A DNA stretch of 17,604 nt from Nitrospira sp. (GCA_016873525.1 VGXD01000009.1:1-17604), one strand, 5' to 3'; positions 6,268 to 13,434 are shown, numbered from the stretch's first letter. Numbers and translations: made by a program. Notes: generated from the letters alone by a model not told the origin.

Positions 6268-7861
6268 CCGCCGCCTGGTGCGCCAGTTGGCTGTGCTGAT
6301 TCCACCCCGGCCGCTTTTTGTCCGGACAGTCGGCCCGATAATGAGCGCCCACGCTGTTTGCTCGCCAGAGCGCCGCTTCGGCAATGCCCCGGGCCACCTG
6401 CACCATGTTCTTTACTTCCAGCTCCTGCCGCGTGCCGAACGGCCGCGCAACCACCCGCTCCCAGCGTAACAGTTGGGCGGTCGCGCTGACCAGGGATTCG
6501 CGTGTCCGCACCAACCCCACCTTCCCCCACATCAGCCGACGCAACGAACTGCGGAGCTTATCGACATCCTCCAACCGGCCCAGCGGCCCCGCATCCAATT
6601 CCCCGGCAGAGGGAAGCGGCATCGGTGACTTGCGGAGGCCTCCGGCAAAAGCCGTGGCGGCCAGGGCGGCACGCGCGCCGAACACCAAGCCTTCGAGCAG
6701 GGAGTTGCTGGCCAGCCGATTTGCGCCGTGCACCCCGCTGCAAGCGACTTCTCCGGCCGCAAAGAGGCCCGGCAGACTGGTCGCGCCATCCGAATCGGTC
6801 TTCACGCCCCCCATCATGTAGTGGGCGCTGGGCGAAACCGGAATCCACTCCTCGGTAATGTCGATGTCGTAGCGGAGGCAGGTGGAGTAAATCGTCGGGA
6901 AGCGTTGTTTGACGAACTCCGCGTCCAAGTGCGTGACGTCCAGATAGACGTGTCGCGAGCGGGTGGCCGCCATTTCGGACCAGATCGCCCGCGCGACGAT
7001 ATCCCGTGGTGCCAGCGTGCCGGCCGGATGGTACCGGTGCATGAAGAGTTCGCCCTTGATGTTGCGGAGTTGGCCGCCTTCGCCGCGGATCGCCTCGGAA
7101 AGCAAAAACGGCGGACTGGAGGGAAGGTAGAGGGCCGTCGGATGGAACTGCACGAACTCCATGTCTTCCAAGACGGCGCCGGCTCGAAACGCCATCGCCA
7201 TCCCGTCGCCGGTGGCATTGGGCGGATTCGTGGTGCGGGCGTAGACCTGCCCGGCCCCGCCCGTGGTCAAAACCACCGCCGAGGCCGGGATCACCCTGCG
7301 GGAGCCGGTGGCCTCATCGAGCACCAGCGCACCCCTACAGATCCCGCCGAGGACGACCAGATCGACCGTGAAATGATTTTTGAGCCACTGGATCCGCTTC
7401 TGCCGCTTGGCCTGGGCCATCAAGACCCTGACCATCTCGTTGCCGGTCGCGTCGCCGCGCGCGCGCAGAATCCGGCTGCGGCTGTGCGCCGCCTCGCGGG
7501 CAAAGGCGAACTTCCCGCCGATCTTGTCGAACCGCGCCCCCCAGGCGATCAATTCCTGGATGCGATCCGGCCCTTCTTCCACCAGGACCCGGACGGCCTC
7601 CTGCCGGCAGAGCCCGTGCCCGGCCTTCACCGTATCCGTCAGATGGATGGCGACGTCGTCTTCTTCGCTCAGCGCCACGGCGACGCCGCCCTGGGCATAG
7701 ATCGAACTGCTCTCGAGGGGATGGCCCTTGGTGAGCATCAACACGCGGCCGTGCCGGCTCAGTTCGATGGCCGCGCGCAGGCCCGCCACGCCGCTCCCGA
7801 TGACGAGGAAATCCGCCTCGGACGTGGGGACTTCGCGCAACGGCAGGGCTCCGACTCTCAT
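6203..7861 (-). CDS. nadB: L-aspartate oxidase
   Basis: The 552-residue flavoprotein oxidises L-aspartate to iminoaspartate, the first step of de novo NAD synthesis. Visible are the FAD dinucleotide motif VIGSGVAGLRAAIE (20-33), SSIYAQGGVA (52-61), EFVQFHPTAL (235-244), SEAIRGEGGQLRN (255-267), PRDIVARAI (285-293), SAHYMMGGV (345-353) and the C-terminal FAD-binding part LFAAGEVACSGVHGANRLA (366-384). Length is normal when started at the ATG at 7861; a longer reading adds 59 residues that belong to the upstream lipoprotein gene. That ATG overlaps the lipoprotein stop as ATGA, suggesting translational coupling. The end (RANSVGAHYRADCP and the tail after it) departs from the usual RxESRGAHYR ending. 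nadA and nadC are not in the window. Confidence 0.94.
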   Translation of the reverse strand: MRVGALPLREVPTSEADFLVIGSGVAGLRAAIELSRHGRVLMLTKGHPLESSSIYAQGGVAVALSEEDDVAIHLTDTVKAGHGLCRQEAVRVLVEEGPDRIQELIAWGARFDKIGGKFAFAREAAHSRSRILRARGDATGNEMVRVLMAQAKRQKRIQWLKNHFTVDLVVLGGICRGALVLDEATGSRRVIPASAVVLTTGGAGQVYARTTNPPNATGDGMAMAFRAGAVLEDMEFVQFHPTALYLPSSPPFLLSEAIRGEGGQLRNIKGELFMHRYHPAGTLAPRDIVARAIWSEMAATRSRHVYLDVTHLDAEFVKQRFPTIYSTCLRYDIDITEEWIPVSPSAHYMMGGVKTDSDGATSLPGLFAAGEVACSGVHGANRLASNSLLEGLVFGARAALAATAFAGGLRKSPMPLPSAGELDAGPLGRLEDVDKLRSSLRRLMWGKVGLVRTRESLVSATAQLLRWERVVARPFGTRQELEVKNMVQVARGIAEAALWRANSVGAHYRADCPDKKRPGWNQHSQLAHQAAVTGLKPPRLRRAAAGSRGKGL

Positions 7862-8367
7862 CCGCCCGTTCCGGTCTTGGGGGACTCCGACGCCGGCCGG
7901 CGCGCCGTCATGCCAAAGGGCAGGTCGCCTTCGGCGCTTTTCAGCAGGATAGAATGCGTGCCCGCCCAGCGAAGCATTCCATGCCCGCGCTCCCGGAGGC
8001 CGACATCGGCCTGGTTCTTTTTCCACACGCCCTGCCAATGCACGAACACGTCGATCGTCTCGCCGTTAATGACGATCCGCTCGACCGAGAGATCCAGGGA
8101 AATCTCTTCGAAGGATTGCAGGTCCTTTTCGACATCGAGTTCCACCCGGTCCAGCAGGCCGGACGGCAGCAGCCAGGCCCGAAAGCCGGAGAGGTCTCGT
8201 TTGACGTAGGCCTGCCGCAGCCCTTCGACGGCCGCATCGATTTTCTGGTACCGGGCATGGTCGGCGGGATAGCGGGGCTCTTTGCCGCCACAGCCCACGA
8301 CGGAGCCGGCAACGGCGGCAAGCAAGAGAAGTCCCGGCAGCCAAGCGGATCGCAGGGGAAGCCACAT
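7858..8367 (-). CDS. Unrecognised lipoprotein
   Basis: The 169-residue product has a lipoprotein signal: a short N-terminus, a hydrophobic stretch (about 9-24) and lipobox VVGC with Cys26. The mature part has a helical segment containing DAAVEGLRQAYVKRDLSGF, then alternating beta-like strands (VERIVINGETIDVFVHWQG) resembling a small NTF2-like or SnoaL-like fold; that is only an impression. It probably sits in a membrane facing the periplasm. It is the first gene of a pair with nadB, overlapping by ATGA, so both likely come from one message. A functional link to NAD synthesis is not evident. The ATG at 8367 lies 5 bases after a TATACT box and lacks a Shine-Dalgarno site. Confidence 0.78.
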   Translation of the reverse strand: MWLPLRSAWLPGLLLLAAVAGSVVGCGGKEPRYPADHARYQKIDAAVEGLRQAYVKRDLSGFRAWLLPSGLLDRVELDVEKDLQSFEEISLDLSVERIVINGETIDVFVHWQGVWKKNQADVGLRERGHGMLRWAGTHSILLKSAEGDLPFGMTARRPASESPKTGTGG

Positions 8368-8372
8368 GCTTC

Positions 8373-8402
8373 AGTATAGGATTCACGGCACGAACGCGTC
8401 AA
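8373..8402 (-). promoter_or_regulatory. Likely promoter of the lipoprotein-nadB operon (leaderless)
   Basis: On the minus strand TTGACG (complement of 8397-8402), an 18-base spacer and TATACT (complement of 8373-8378) form a good sigma70-type promoter. The ATG at 8367 is 5 bases beyond the -10 box, so transcription would begin at or next to the start codon. Confidence 0.5.
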
Positions 8403-8551
8403 GCGCGATCTCCCTCGTTGTGCCGTATCCCCGATGGTTTCCTTGACAGACTTCTCGCGCCTATGTTACGACAACATCCGCTTATCGCGATCGTGATCCG
8501 GCGCCACCGCGCGGCGGGCGTCGCGGCGTTCCCGTGTTTCCGGCGCGCGGT

Positions 8552-8580
8552 TTGCTTTTGACCGTCGAACCCTTTACACT
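8552..8580 (+). promoter_or_regulatory. Likely promoter of the COX24-type gene
   Basis: TTGCTT (8552-8557), a 17-base spacer and TACACT (8575-8580) precede the micro-protein gene. A start near 8587 would leave a leader of about 14 bases containing AGGAG. Confidence 0.45.
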
Positions 8581-8600
8581 TTTTTTCCAGGAGACGATGC

Positions 8601-8696
8601 ATGGCCAGTGTGCTCAAGAAACGCAAGAAGAAGATGCGCAAGCACAAGCATAAGAAGCTGCGCAGACGGCAGAAGTTCTTGCGTCGGAGAAGTTAA
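8601..8696 (+). CDS. AURKAIP1/COX24-domain micro-protein (bS22/mS38-like)
   Basis: This 31-residue, extremely basic protein (more than half Lys, Arg or His) begins MASVLKKRKKKMRKHKHKKL and ends in RRR-Q-KFLRRRS. It matches the pattern of the COX24/AURKAIP1 C-terminal domain (SVxKKRKKKMxKHKxxKxxRRxxxLRR), found in mitochondrial small-subunit protein mS38 and in mycobacterial ribosomal protein bS22. By analogy it should bind 16S rRNA near the decoding region; that role here is inference. The start is well supported by AGGAG (8589-8593) 7 bases before the ATG. It is followed after 30 bases by the DUF6812-like gene. Confidence 0.85.
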   Translation: MASVLKKRKKKMRKHKHKKLRRRQKFLRRRS

Positions 8697-8726
8697 GCCT
8701 CGTTCTGGGAAAAGCCGGAGGTCGAC

Positions 8727-8945
8727 GTGGCGGAGGGGAAAAAAACCCGTATCCGAGTCCGGACGGTCAATGGCACCTACGTGGGGGATTTCTTGATCCC
8801 ACCCATGCGCAACCGCGTCTCGGACGTGCTGAACGAGGAACAACGGGTGTTCATCAACCTGACCGATGTCCTGATCGACGACAAGGAAAAGGCCGAACAC
8901 GTCGCGCTGAACAAGAACCTCATTGAATCCATCACGCAGTTCTAG
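8727..8945 (+). CDS. Small DUF6812-like protein
   Basis: The 72-residue protein starts with GTG at 8727, supported by GGAGG (8717-8721) 5 bases upstream. It reads as a compact beta-rich domain: a strand near KTRIRVRTVNGTYVGDFLIP (6-25), the segment RNRVSDVLNEEQRVFINLTD (28-47), and a final strand/helix with HVALNKNLIESI. The pattern resembles the small DUF6812 family of uncharacterised proteins; I recognise this from memory only. It has no signal peptide or membrane helix, so it is probably cytoplasmic. Co-orientation and a 30-base spacing with the COX24-type gene suggest one transcript. Function is unknown. Confidence 0.75.
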   Translation: MAEGKKTRIRVRTVNGTYVGDFLIPPMRNRVSDVLNEEQRVFINLTDVLIDDKEKAEHVALNKNLIESITQF

Positions 8946-8989
8946 CCTATCGGCCCCGATCGTGCAGACCTGCCGTCCCCGCTCCAAAC

Positions 8990-9029
8990 CATGCCGTCGG
9001 CATGCGGCGCGCAACCTGCGATGCGCCGC
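8990..9029. promoter_or_regulatory. Palindrome plus hairpin ahead of the ABC exporter
   Basis: A perfect 7-base-arm palindrome, CATGCCG-T-CGGCATG (8990-9004), directly abuts a second inverted repeat GCGGCGC (9004-9010) and GCGCCGC (9023-9029) with a 12-base loop. The two share base 9004 and so could alternate. There is no T-tract, so it does not look like a standard terminator. An operator or RNA-level control element is possible. Confidence 0.45.
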
Positions 9030-9056
9030 GTGACGACGGCCCCCTGAGAACGCCCT

Positions 9057-10793
9057 ATGTCCTACTACTCCCGCTTTTCCCCGTTTCTGCGGCCCTACCT
9101 GCCGCAGATGGCCGGCGCGGTCCTGCTGATCATGGCCGTCGCGGTGCTGAACCTCACCCTGCTCCGCCTGGCGGGATTCCTCTGGGACATCATCACGGTC
9201 CGGCGCGACCTGGACGGCATGACCAGGACGATCGGGTTCTTTCTCGGCCTCATCGTGGCCCAGGGCCTCCTGTCGATGGGACACGCCTACCTGACCGCCA
9301 GGGTCTCCCAGCACATCATGGCGGACTTCCGGACGCACCTCTTCGCGCACCTCCAGACCCTGTCGCTGAACTTCTTCGCCAAACGCCGGACCGGGGAAAT
9401 CCTCTCGCGGCTCATGAACGACGTGGGCGTCATCCAGACGACGGTGACGGAGACGCCGATCGACTCGGCCAAACAAATCGTGACGTTCTTCGGCGGCGTC
9501 GCCTTCCTGCTCGTCATGAACTGGCGCCTCTGCCTGCTGATCCTCCTGCTCCTCCCCCTCTTGGTGCTCGTCGCCCGATTCTTCGGCCGGCGCCTGAAAG
9601 CCCTCTCGACGTCGATACAGGATCAGACCGCCTCCATCACGACCCTGGCGGAGGAAGTGCTCTCCGGCATCCGAGTCGTCAAATCCTTCGTGCAAACCGA
9701 TCGGGAAAAGCGCCGCTTCGCCGGGCAAGCCGACCAGGCGCTCCGGATCGCGCTCCGCCGGGCGGCCGTGCTGGCCGTCTTCGTGCCGACCATTACCTTG
9801 CTGACCTTTGCCGCCGCCGCGGCGGTCCTCTGGTACGGAGGCCGGCAGGTCATCGAGGGCGCCGTCTCGCCGGGGGACCTCTTCGCCTTCGTGCTGTTCG
9901 CGGGCATCCTGATCGGCCCCTTCGGATCGGCCGCCAGGGTCTTCGCGCAAATCAAGGAAGCGCAGGGCGCGATGCAACGAGTCTTCGAGATTCTCGACCA
10001 GCAACCGGAAGTCCGCGATCGGCCGGATGCCCTGGACCTGCCGGCCATCCAGGGCCACGTGCAGGTTGTCGGCGTCAGCTTCGCCTACGACCCCAGACAA
10101 CCCGTCCTCGCCGACGTGTCCTTCGAGGCCAAGCCCGGCGAGGTGGTGGCCATCGTGGGGCCGACAGGCGCCGGCAAAACGACGCTCGTCAACCTGGTCC
10201 ATCGCTTCTACGATCCGGCCGAAGGCACGGTGCGCATCGACGGCCATGACCTGCGGGCGGTGCGCATGGAAAGCCTCTACCGCCAGGTTGCCCTGGTGCC
10301 GCAGGAATCGATTCTGTTCGGAGGCACCGTCCTGGATAACATCCGGTATGGGCGGGACCAGGCGACGGAAGACGAGGTCATCGCGGCCAGCCGAGCGGCC
10401 AACGCGCATGATTTCATCGTGGCGATGCCGGACGGCTACCGGACCATCGTCGGGGAAAAAGGCGTGAATCTCTCGGGCGGGCAGCGGCAGCGGCTCGCCA
10501 TCGCCAGGGCGGTGCTCAAAGCCCCCCGCATCCTGATCCTGGACGAGGCGACCTCAGCCTTGGATGCCGAGTCCGAACGGCTGGTGCAAGAGGCGCTGGA
10601 GCGGTTGATGACGGGCCGGACCACCTTCGTGATCGCGCACCGGCTGACGACCATTCAACGGGCCGATCGCATCCTGGTCCTGAACAAAGGCCGGATCGTG
10701 GAGGAAGGCACCCATGCGTCGCTCATGGAGCAGAAGGGACTCTACCACTATCTCTATACGCTGCGATTGGAAGAATTGTTGTCGGAAAGTTAG
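9057..10793 (+). CDS. MsbA-like ABC exporter (fused membrane and ATPase domains)
   Basis: The 578-residue half-transporter has a type I exporter membrane domain (about 15-320, six hydrophobic helices) fused to an ATPase domain (about 335-578). The ATPase shows an aromatic A-loop near FAYDP (342-346), Walker A GPTGAGKT (368-375), Q-loop Gln416, signature LSGGQRQRL (472-480), Walker B ILILDEATSALD (492-503) and switch His528. It should act as a homodimer exporting a lipid or hydrophobic compound across the inner membrane. Similarity to MsbA is general, and no lipid A or peptide-precursor gene adjoins to fix the substrate. The ATG at 9057 has only a weak purine stretch upstream; the 111-base gap before it holds a double inverted repeat. 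Confidence 0.92.
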   Translation: MSYYSRFSPFLRPYLPQMAGAVLLIMAVAVLNLTLLRLAGFLWDIITVRRDLDGMTRTIGFFLGLIVAQGLLSMGHAYLTARVSQHIMADFRTHLFAHLQTLSLNFFAKRRTGEILSRLMNDVGVIQTTVTETPIDSAKQIVTFFGGVAFLLVMNWRLCLLILLLLPLLVLVARFFGRRLKALSTSIQDQTASITTLAEEVLSGIRVVKSFVQTDREKRRFAGQADQALRIALRRAAVLAVFVPTITLLTFAAAAAVLWYGGRQVIEGAVSPGDLFAFVLFAGILIGPFGSAARVFAQIKEAQGAMQRVFEILDQQPEVRDRPDALDLPAIQGHVQVVGVSFAYDPRQPVLADVSFEAKPGEVVAIVGPTGAGKTTLVNLVHRFYDPAEGTVRIDGHDLRAVRMESLYRQVALVPQESILFGGTVLDNIRYGRDQATEDEVIAASRAANAHDFIVAMPDGYRTIVGEKGVNLSGGQRQRLAIARAVLKAPRILILDEATSALDAESERLVQEALERLMTGRTTFVIAHRLTTIQRADRILVLNKGRIVEEGTHASLMEQKGLYHYLYTLRLEELLSES

Positions 10794-10863
10794 AAAGTTG
10801 GAAAGTCTATCAAGCCAAAGACCAACGCCTCGGACTTGCGGACTTTACGACTTTCCGACTTAG
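10781..10863. repeat. Inverted octamer array, possible bidirectional terminator
   Basis: The left part carries GGAAAGTT, AGAAAGTT, GGAAAGTC (10784-10807); the right part carries GGACTTGC, GGACTTTA, CGACTTTC, CGACTTAG (10832-10863). All are in one 8-base phase. Arms 10781-10807 and 10833-10859 are complementary at 21 of 27 positions around a 25-base loop. The exporter stop codon TAG (10791-10793) lies inside, and the stop of the converging secreted-protein gene is 9 bases beyond. Confidence 0.75.
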
Positions 10864-10869
10864 AAGCCG

Positions 10870-11535
10870 CTACTTTACTTTTGAAAAATCCGCCTCGAAC
10901 TCCGTCATCTTGCCGTCGGGGAAAAAGATCACCACCTTGGTCTTGGCATTGGGATCGAAGCTGTCATAGGCGAACCGGGCGGTAAACCGAGACCGATAGG
11001 CCGGTCCCTTCCCCTCATTTTTCCGCCCCTTCTCGGCCGGGCTCACATCGATCGGCTTGATCGTCTTGCTCCCCTGCTGAAAGGCCACCTGGACGCCCTC
11101 CGCGAAGTACTCGTCATCTCCGCAGAACTGCCCTTCTATTTCAAGATTCGGCATGTCCAAATATTTCTGGATCTTCTCATCCGGCATCCTGACATCGGCT
11201 TTTTGCTTTTTGGATTCGGTGGCTTCTTTGCGGCCAAAGGACTCCAACCAGTAGCGCTTGGTCCGCAACACGGCACTGGCGCCGCAGGGATCCTTTTCCG
11301 GATCGGCCCCGACCCTCGTCGCCAACGCAGCCTGTTGCAGCAGCTTCTTCACATCTTCTGGAGTGCTGGCCTTTTCCATGGGCTCGCGGCCTGCCGCCAA
11401 GACCTTTTTGGCCTCTTCCATCGTCAGCTTCACGTCGATGGCGTAGGCCTGGCCTGCTGCCATCCCAAGCACCGCGCACACGACAACCCCAACACCGACC
11501 CCGCCCCGCCAACCCGCCTTGCGCCAGCTCCGCAT
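10870..11535 (-). CDS. Unrecognised secreted protein
   Basis: The 221-residue product has a clear signal peptide: basic MRSWRKAGWR, a Gly/Val hydrophobic core (11-28) and an AYA cleavage site after residue 32. The mature part begins with a lysine-rich helical region (37-75), then a central part with Cys84 and Cys138 that may form a disulfide, then a C-terminal beta-rich region (RSRFTARFAYDSF, KVVIFFPDGKMTEFEADF). I do not recognise the family. It is likely periplasmic or exported. The ATG at 11535 has GGGAGG 5 bases upstream and its own promoter, so it is probably transcribed apart from maf. It converges on the ABC exporter gene. Confidence 0.75.
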   Translation of the reverse strand: MRSWRKAGWRGGVGVGVVVCAVLGMAAGQAYAIDVKLTMEEAKKVLAAGREPMEKASTPEDVKKLLQQAALATRVGADPEKDPCGASAVLRTKRYWLESFGRKEATESKKQKADVRMPDEKIQKYLDMPNLEIEGQFCGDDEYFAEGVQVAFQQGSKTIKPIDVSPAEKGRKNEGKGPAYRSRFTARFAYDSFDPNAKTKVVIFFPDGKMTEFEADFSKVK

Positions 11536-11570
11536 ACAAGCCTCCCTGGATGAATAGGCCAACGGCGCGC

Positions 11571-11599
11571 ATTGTAAGGAAACGACCCGCGCAAAGCAA
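11571..11599 (-). promoter_or_regulatory. Likely promoter of the secreted-protein gene
   Basis: On the minus strand TTGCTT (complement of 11594-11599), a 17-base spacer and TACAAT (complement of 11571-11576) lie 36 bases before the ATG. The -35 hexamer and spacing equal those proposed for the COX24-type gene. Confidence 0.5.
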
Positions 11600-11602
11600 T
11601 CG

Positions 11603-11644
11603 CTCGGCACCCATCCCTCGCCTCTTGCCCCTAGCCCCCTGCCC
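11603..11644. repeat. Heptamer array across the maf stop codon
   Basis: In-phase 7-base units on the plus strand: CTCGGCA, CCCATCC, CTCGCCT, CTTGCCC, CTAGCCC, CCTGCCC. The last four are clearly related. The maf stop (CTA on this strand, 11631-11633) lies in the fifth unit and the final maf codons in the sixth. Confidence 0.55.
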
Positions 11645-12281
11645 GCGATTGCGGAGCGAATCGCTCCCAGTTCGGATAGGGTTTGGTGCGGTACAGCCGC
11701 TCCACGTCGATCGGCACGGCCAGTCCATGCTTGCGCAGGAGTTCGGCCACCAGCCGGAGCGGCAAACCGACCGCTGCAGTATAATCCCCGTCGATCCTCT
11801 CGATCAGACGGCCCCCCATACCCTGGATCGAATAGCCCCCGGCCTTCCCCATGCCTTCTCCGGCTTGCAAATAGTCCTGCAACTCCTGCTCGCTGAACGC
11901 CCTCATGCGCACCTGCACCGTTTCCACCGCCATCTCCTCGACGCCATCGACCTCCCGCCTGAGCGCCACCGCCGTATAAATCAGGTGTTCGCGTCCGCGC
12001 AGACGACGCAACATGCGTTCCGCTTCCGCCAGATCCTCCGGCTTGCCAAAAATCGCCTGGTCCACGGCAATCAAGGTGTCGCTGGCCAGGACAAGGTCGC
12101 CAGGGAGTCGGCCCGCGCAGGACCGAGATTTTTCCTTCGCAAAGAGTTCGGCTTGCTCGCCCGGCGCCAGGCCCTGGCTGACGTGTTCGATAAACGTCGG
12201 GGCCACGACTTCGAAGGGCACCTGCAAGAACGCGAGTAGTTCTTTCCGGCGAGGGGAGGTGGAGGCCAGGATCAGGCGCAT
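11631..12281 (-). CDS. maf: Maf-family nucleoside triphosphate pyrophosphatase
   Basis: The 216-residue protein shows the Maf pattern: N-terminal LASTSPRRKELL (5-16), the catalytic aspartate Asp68 in VLASDTLIAVD (64-74), GKP (79-81), GKAGGYSIQG (145-154) and GDYTAAVGLPL (165-175). Maf enzymes hydrolyse non-canonical or selected nucleotides (dTTP/UTP in the YhdE group, m7GTP in the YceF group) and have been linked to septum control. I cannot assign the subgroup with confidence. The position usually held by Asp in DKAGGY is Gly145. The ATG at 12281 overlaps the dus 3' end by 10 bases and has a pyrimidine-rich upstream stretch with no Shine-Dalgarno site, so translation is probably coupled to dus. 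The stop codon is inside a heptamer array. Confidence 0.9.
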   Translation of the reverse strand: MRLILASTSPRRKELLAFLQVPFEVVAPTFIEHVSQGLAPGEQAELFAKEKSRSCAGRLPGDLVLASDTLIAVDQAIFGKPEDLAEAERMLRRLRGREHLIYTAVALRREVDGVEEMAVETVQVRMRAFSEQELQDYLQAGEGMGKAGGYSIQGMGGRLIERIDGDYTAAVGLPLRLVAELLRKHGLAVPIDVERLYRTKPYPNWERFAPQSRAGG

Positions 12282-13429
12282 GGGAGGGAGGAGGAGACCG
12301 GCGAGGACAGCGGCAGCGACTCGGACGCCGCCCAATGTTGATACTCGGCCACGATCTGTTCCACATCCGCACTGCTGGAAGCGCGGACCATCCTGCCCCG
12401 CATCGCCGCAGCATGGGGAAACCCCTTGCAATACCAGCCCAGGTGCTTGCGCAGGCGCGGGAACCGGTCGATACCGGTCATGGCCTCGAACTGGCGCGCA
12501 TGGTCGAGCATCACCCGGAACCGCTCGGCCGGGGTCTTCTCGGGTTCAACGGGCAATAGACCGCGTTCATCCACTCCCATGAGGACGCGGGCGGCTTTCT
12601 TGTTTCGAAAAAACCAGGGTTCGCCCAAGGCCCCACGACCGACCAGCGCTCCCTGGACCCCGGTCTCACGGACACGACGGACGACCGCCTGCATCGACTG
12701 CAAGTCGCCGTTGCCGAACAGCAAGGTGTCTGTGCCTCGGACCACCTGGGCCGCCCGTCCGATCGCCACCCAGTCCGCCTCGCCCCGGTACATCTGCTGC
12801 AAGGTCCGGCCATGGACCGAAATGACCGCCGGCCGTTCTGCCAGCAGATGCTCGATCCAGGACTCGACGACCACGGCGTCGAACCCCAACCTGGTTTTCA
12901 CCGAGAGGGGAATGATCCGGCGCGGGACAGTCGGCCGGCCGCTTCGTTTGAGGTTCATGGACCGGAGCAATTCCACGCGGGAGGCCTTCACCCCCACGGA
13001 GGCCAGGGCCTGCCCCTTGGCCCAGTCGAGGATGCCCTGGCGAGCCGCCCGCATGATGGAATGGGCAAGGTCCGGCGTCTTGATCAAGGCGGCCCCGGAC
13101 CCCGATGAGGCGACGCTGCGGGAGGGACAGCCCATGTTGATGTCCAGTCCGTCGAAGCCCAACTCGCAGACCACATGAGTCGCGTGATAGAAGAAGTCGG
13201 GGTCCTTCCCATACAATTGCGCGACGACCGGCCGCTCTTCCTCGCTGTACAGCAGCGACGCCAAACAACAGTCGGCCCCCCGGCAAATGTCCCCGACGCT
13301 GGTAAACTCCGTAAACATCACATCCGGCGCGCCTTGCCTGGCCACCACCAGACGAAAGACCGCGTCGGTCACGCCGTCCATCGGGGAGAGTCCGATAATG
13401 GGTTGCGGCAAGGTCTGCCAGAAATTCAT
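12272..13429 (-). CDS. dus: tRNA-dihydrouridine synthase
   Basis: The 385-residue flavoenzyme reduces uridine to dihydrouridine in tRNA D-loops. Motifs: LSPMDGVTDAVFR (14-26), LDINMGCPSRSV (95-106) with catalytic Cys101, SGSGAALIK (109-117), SVKTRLG (176-182), ISVHGRTLQQMYRGEADW (203-220), FGNGDL (238-243) and VGRGALGEPWFF (263-274). A segment of about 40 residues between 132 and 172 separates the SGSGAALIK region from SVKTRLG and looks longer than in typical Dus proteins. The subfamily is not clear. I chose the ATG at 13429, 5 bases after the DUF692 stop, with GGGGA upstream; an ATG at 13447 overlapping that stop is also possible. Confidence 0.92.
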   Translation of the reverse strand: MNFWQTLPQPIIGLSPMDGVTDAVFRLVVARQGAPDVMFTEFTSVGDICRGADCCLASLLYSEEERPVVAQLYGKDPDFFYHATHVVCELGFDGLDINMGCPSRSVASSGSGAALIKTPDLAHSIMRAARQGILDWAKGQALASVGVKASRVELLRSMNLKRSGRPTVPRRIIPLSVKTRLGFDAVVVESWIEHLLAERPAVISVHGRTLQQMYRGEADWVAIGRAAQVVRGTDTLLFGNGDLQSMQAVVRRVRETGVQGALVGRGALGEPWFFRNKKAARVLMGVDERGLLPVEPEKTPAERFRVMLDHARQFEAMTGIDRFPRLRKHLGWYCKGFPHAAAMRGRMVRASSSADVEQIVAEYQHWAASESLPLSSPVSSSLPCA

Positions 13430-13434
13430 CTCTT

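Noticed and set aside
7862..8038. 59-residue N-terminal extension of nadB
   Set aside because: The added residues are unlike NadB and overlap the lipoprotein gene in another frame; the ATG at 7861 with ATGA overlap is the better start.
6728..8209. 493-codon plus-strand open frame opposite nadB
   Set aside because: Antisense to clearly conserved L-aspartate oxidase; no recognisable motif.
8574..10409. 611-codon open frame on the minus strand opposite the ABC exporter
   Set aside because: Its composition (runs of Glu, Arg, Gly, His, Gln) is that of an antisense frame in GC-rich coding DNA, and the opposite strand holds all ABC motifs. No plausible start context or homology is evident.
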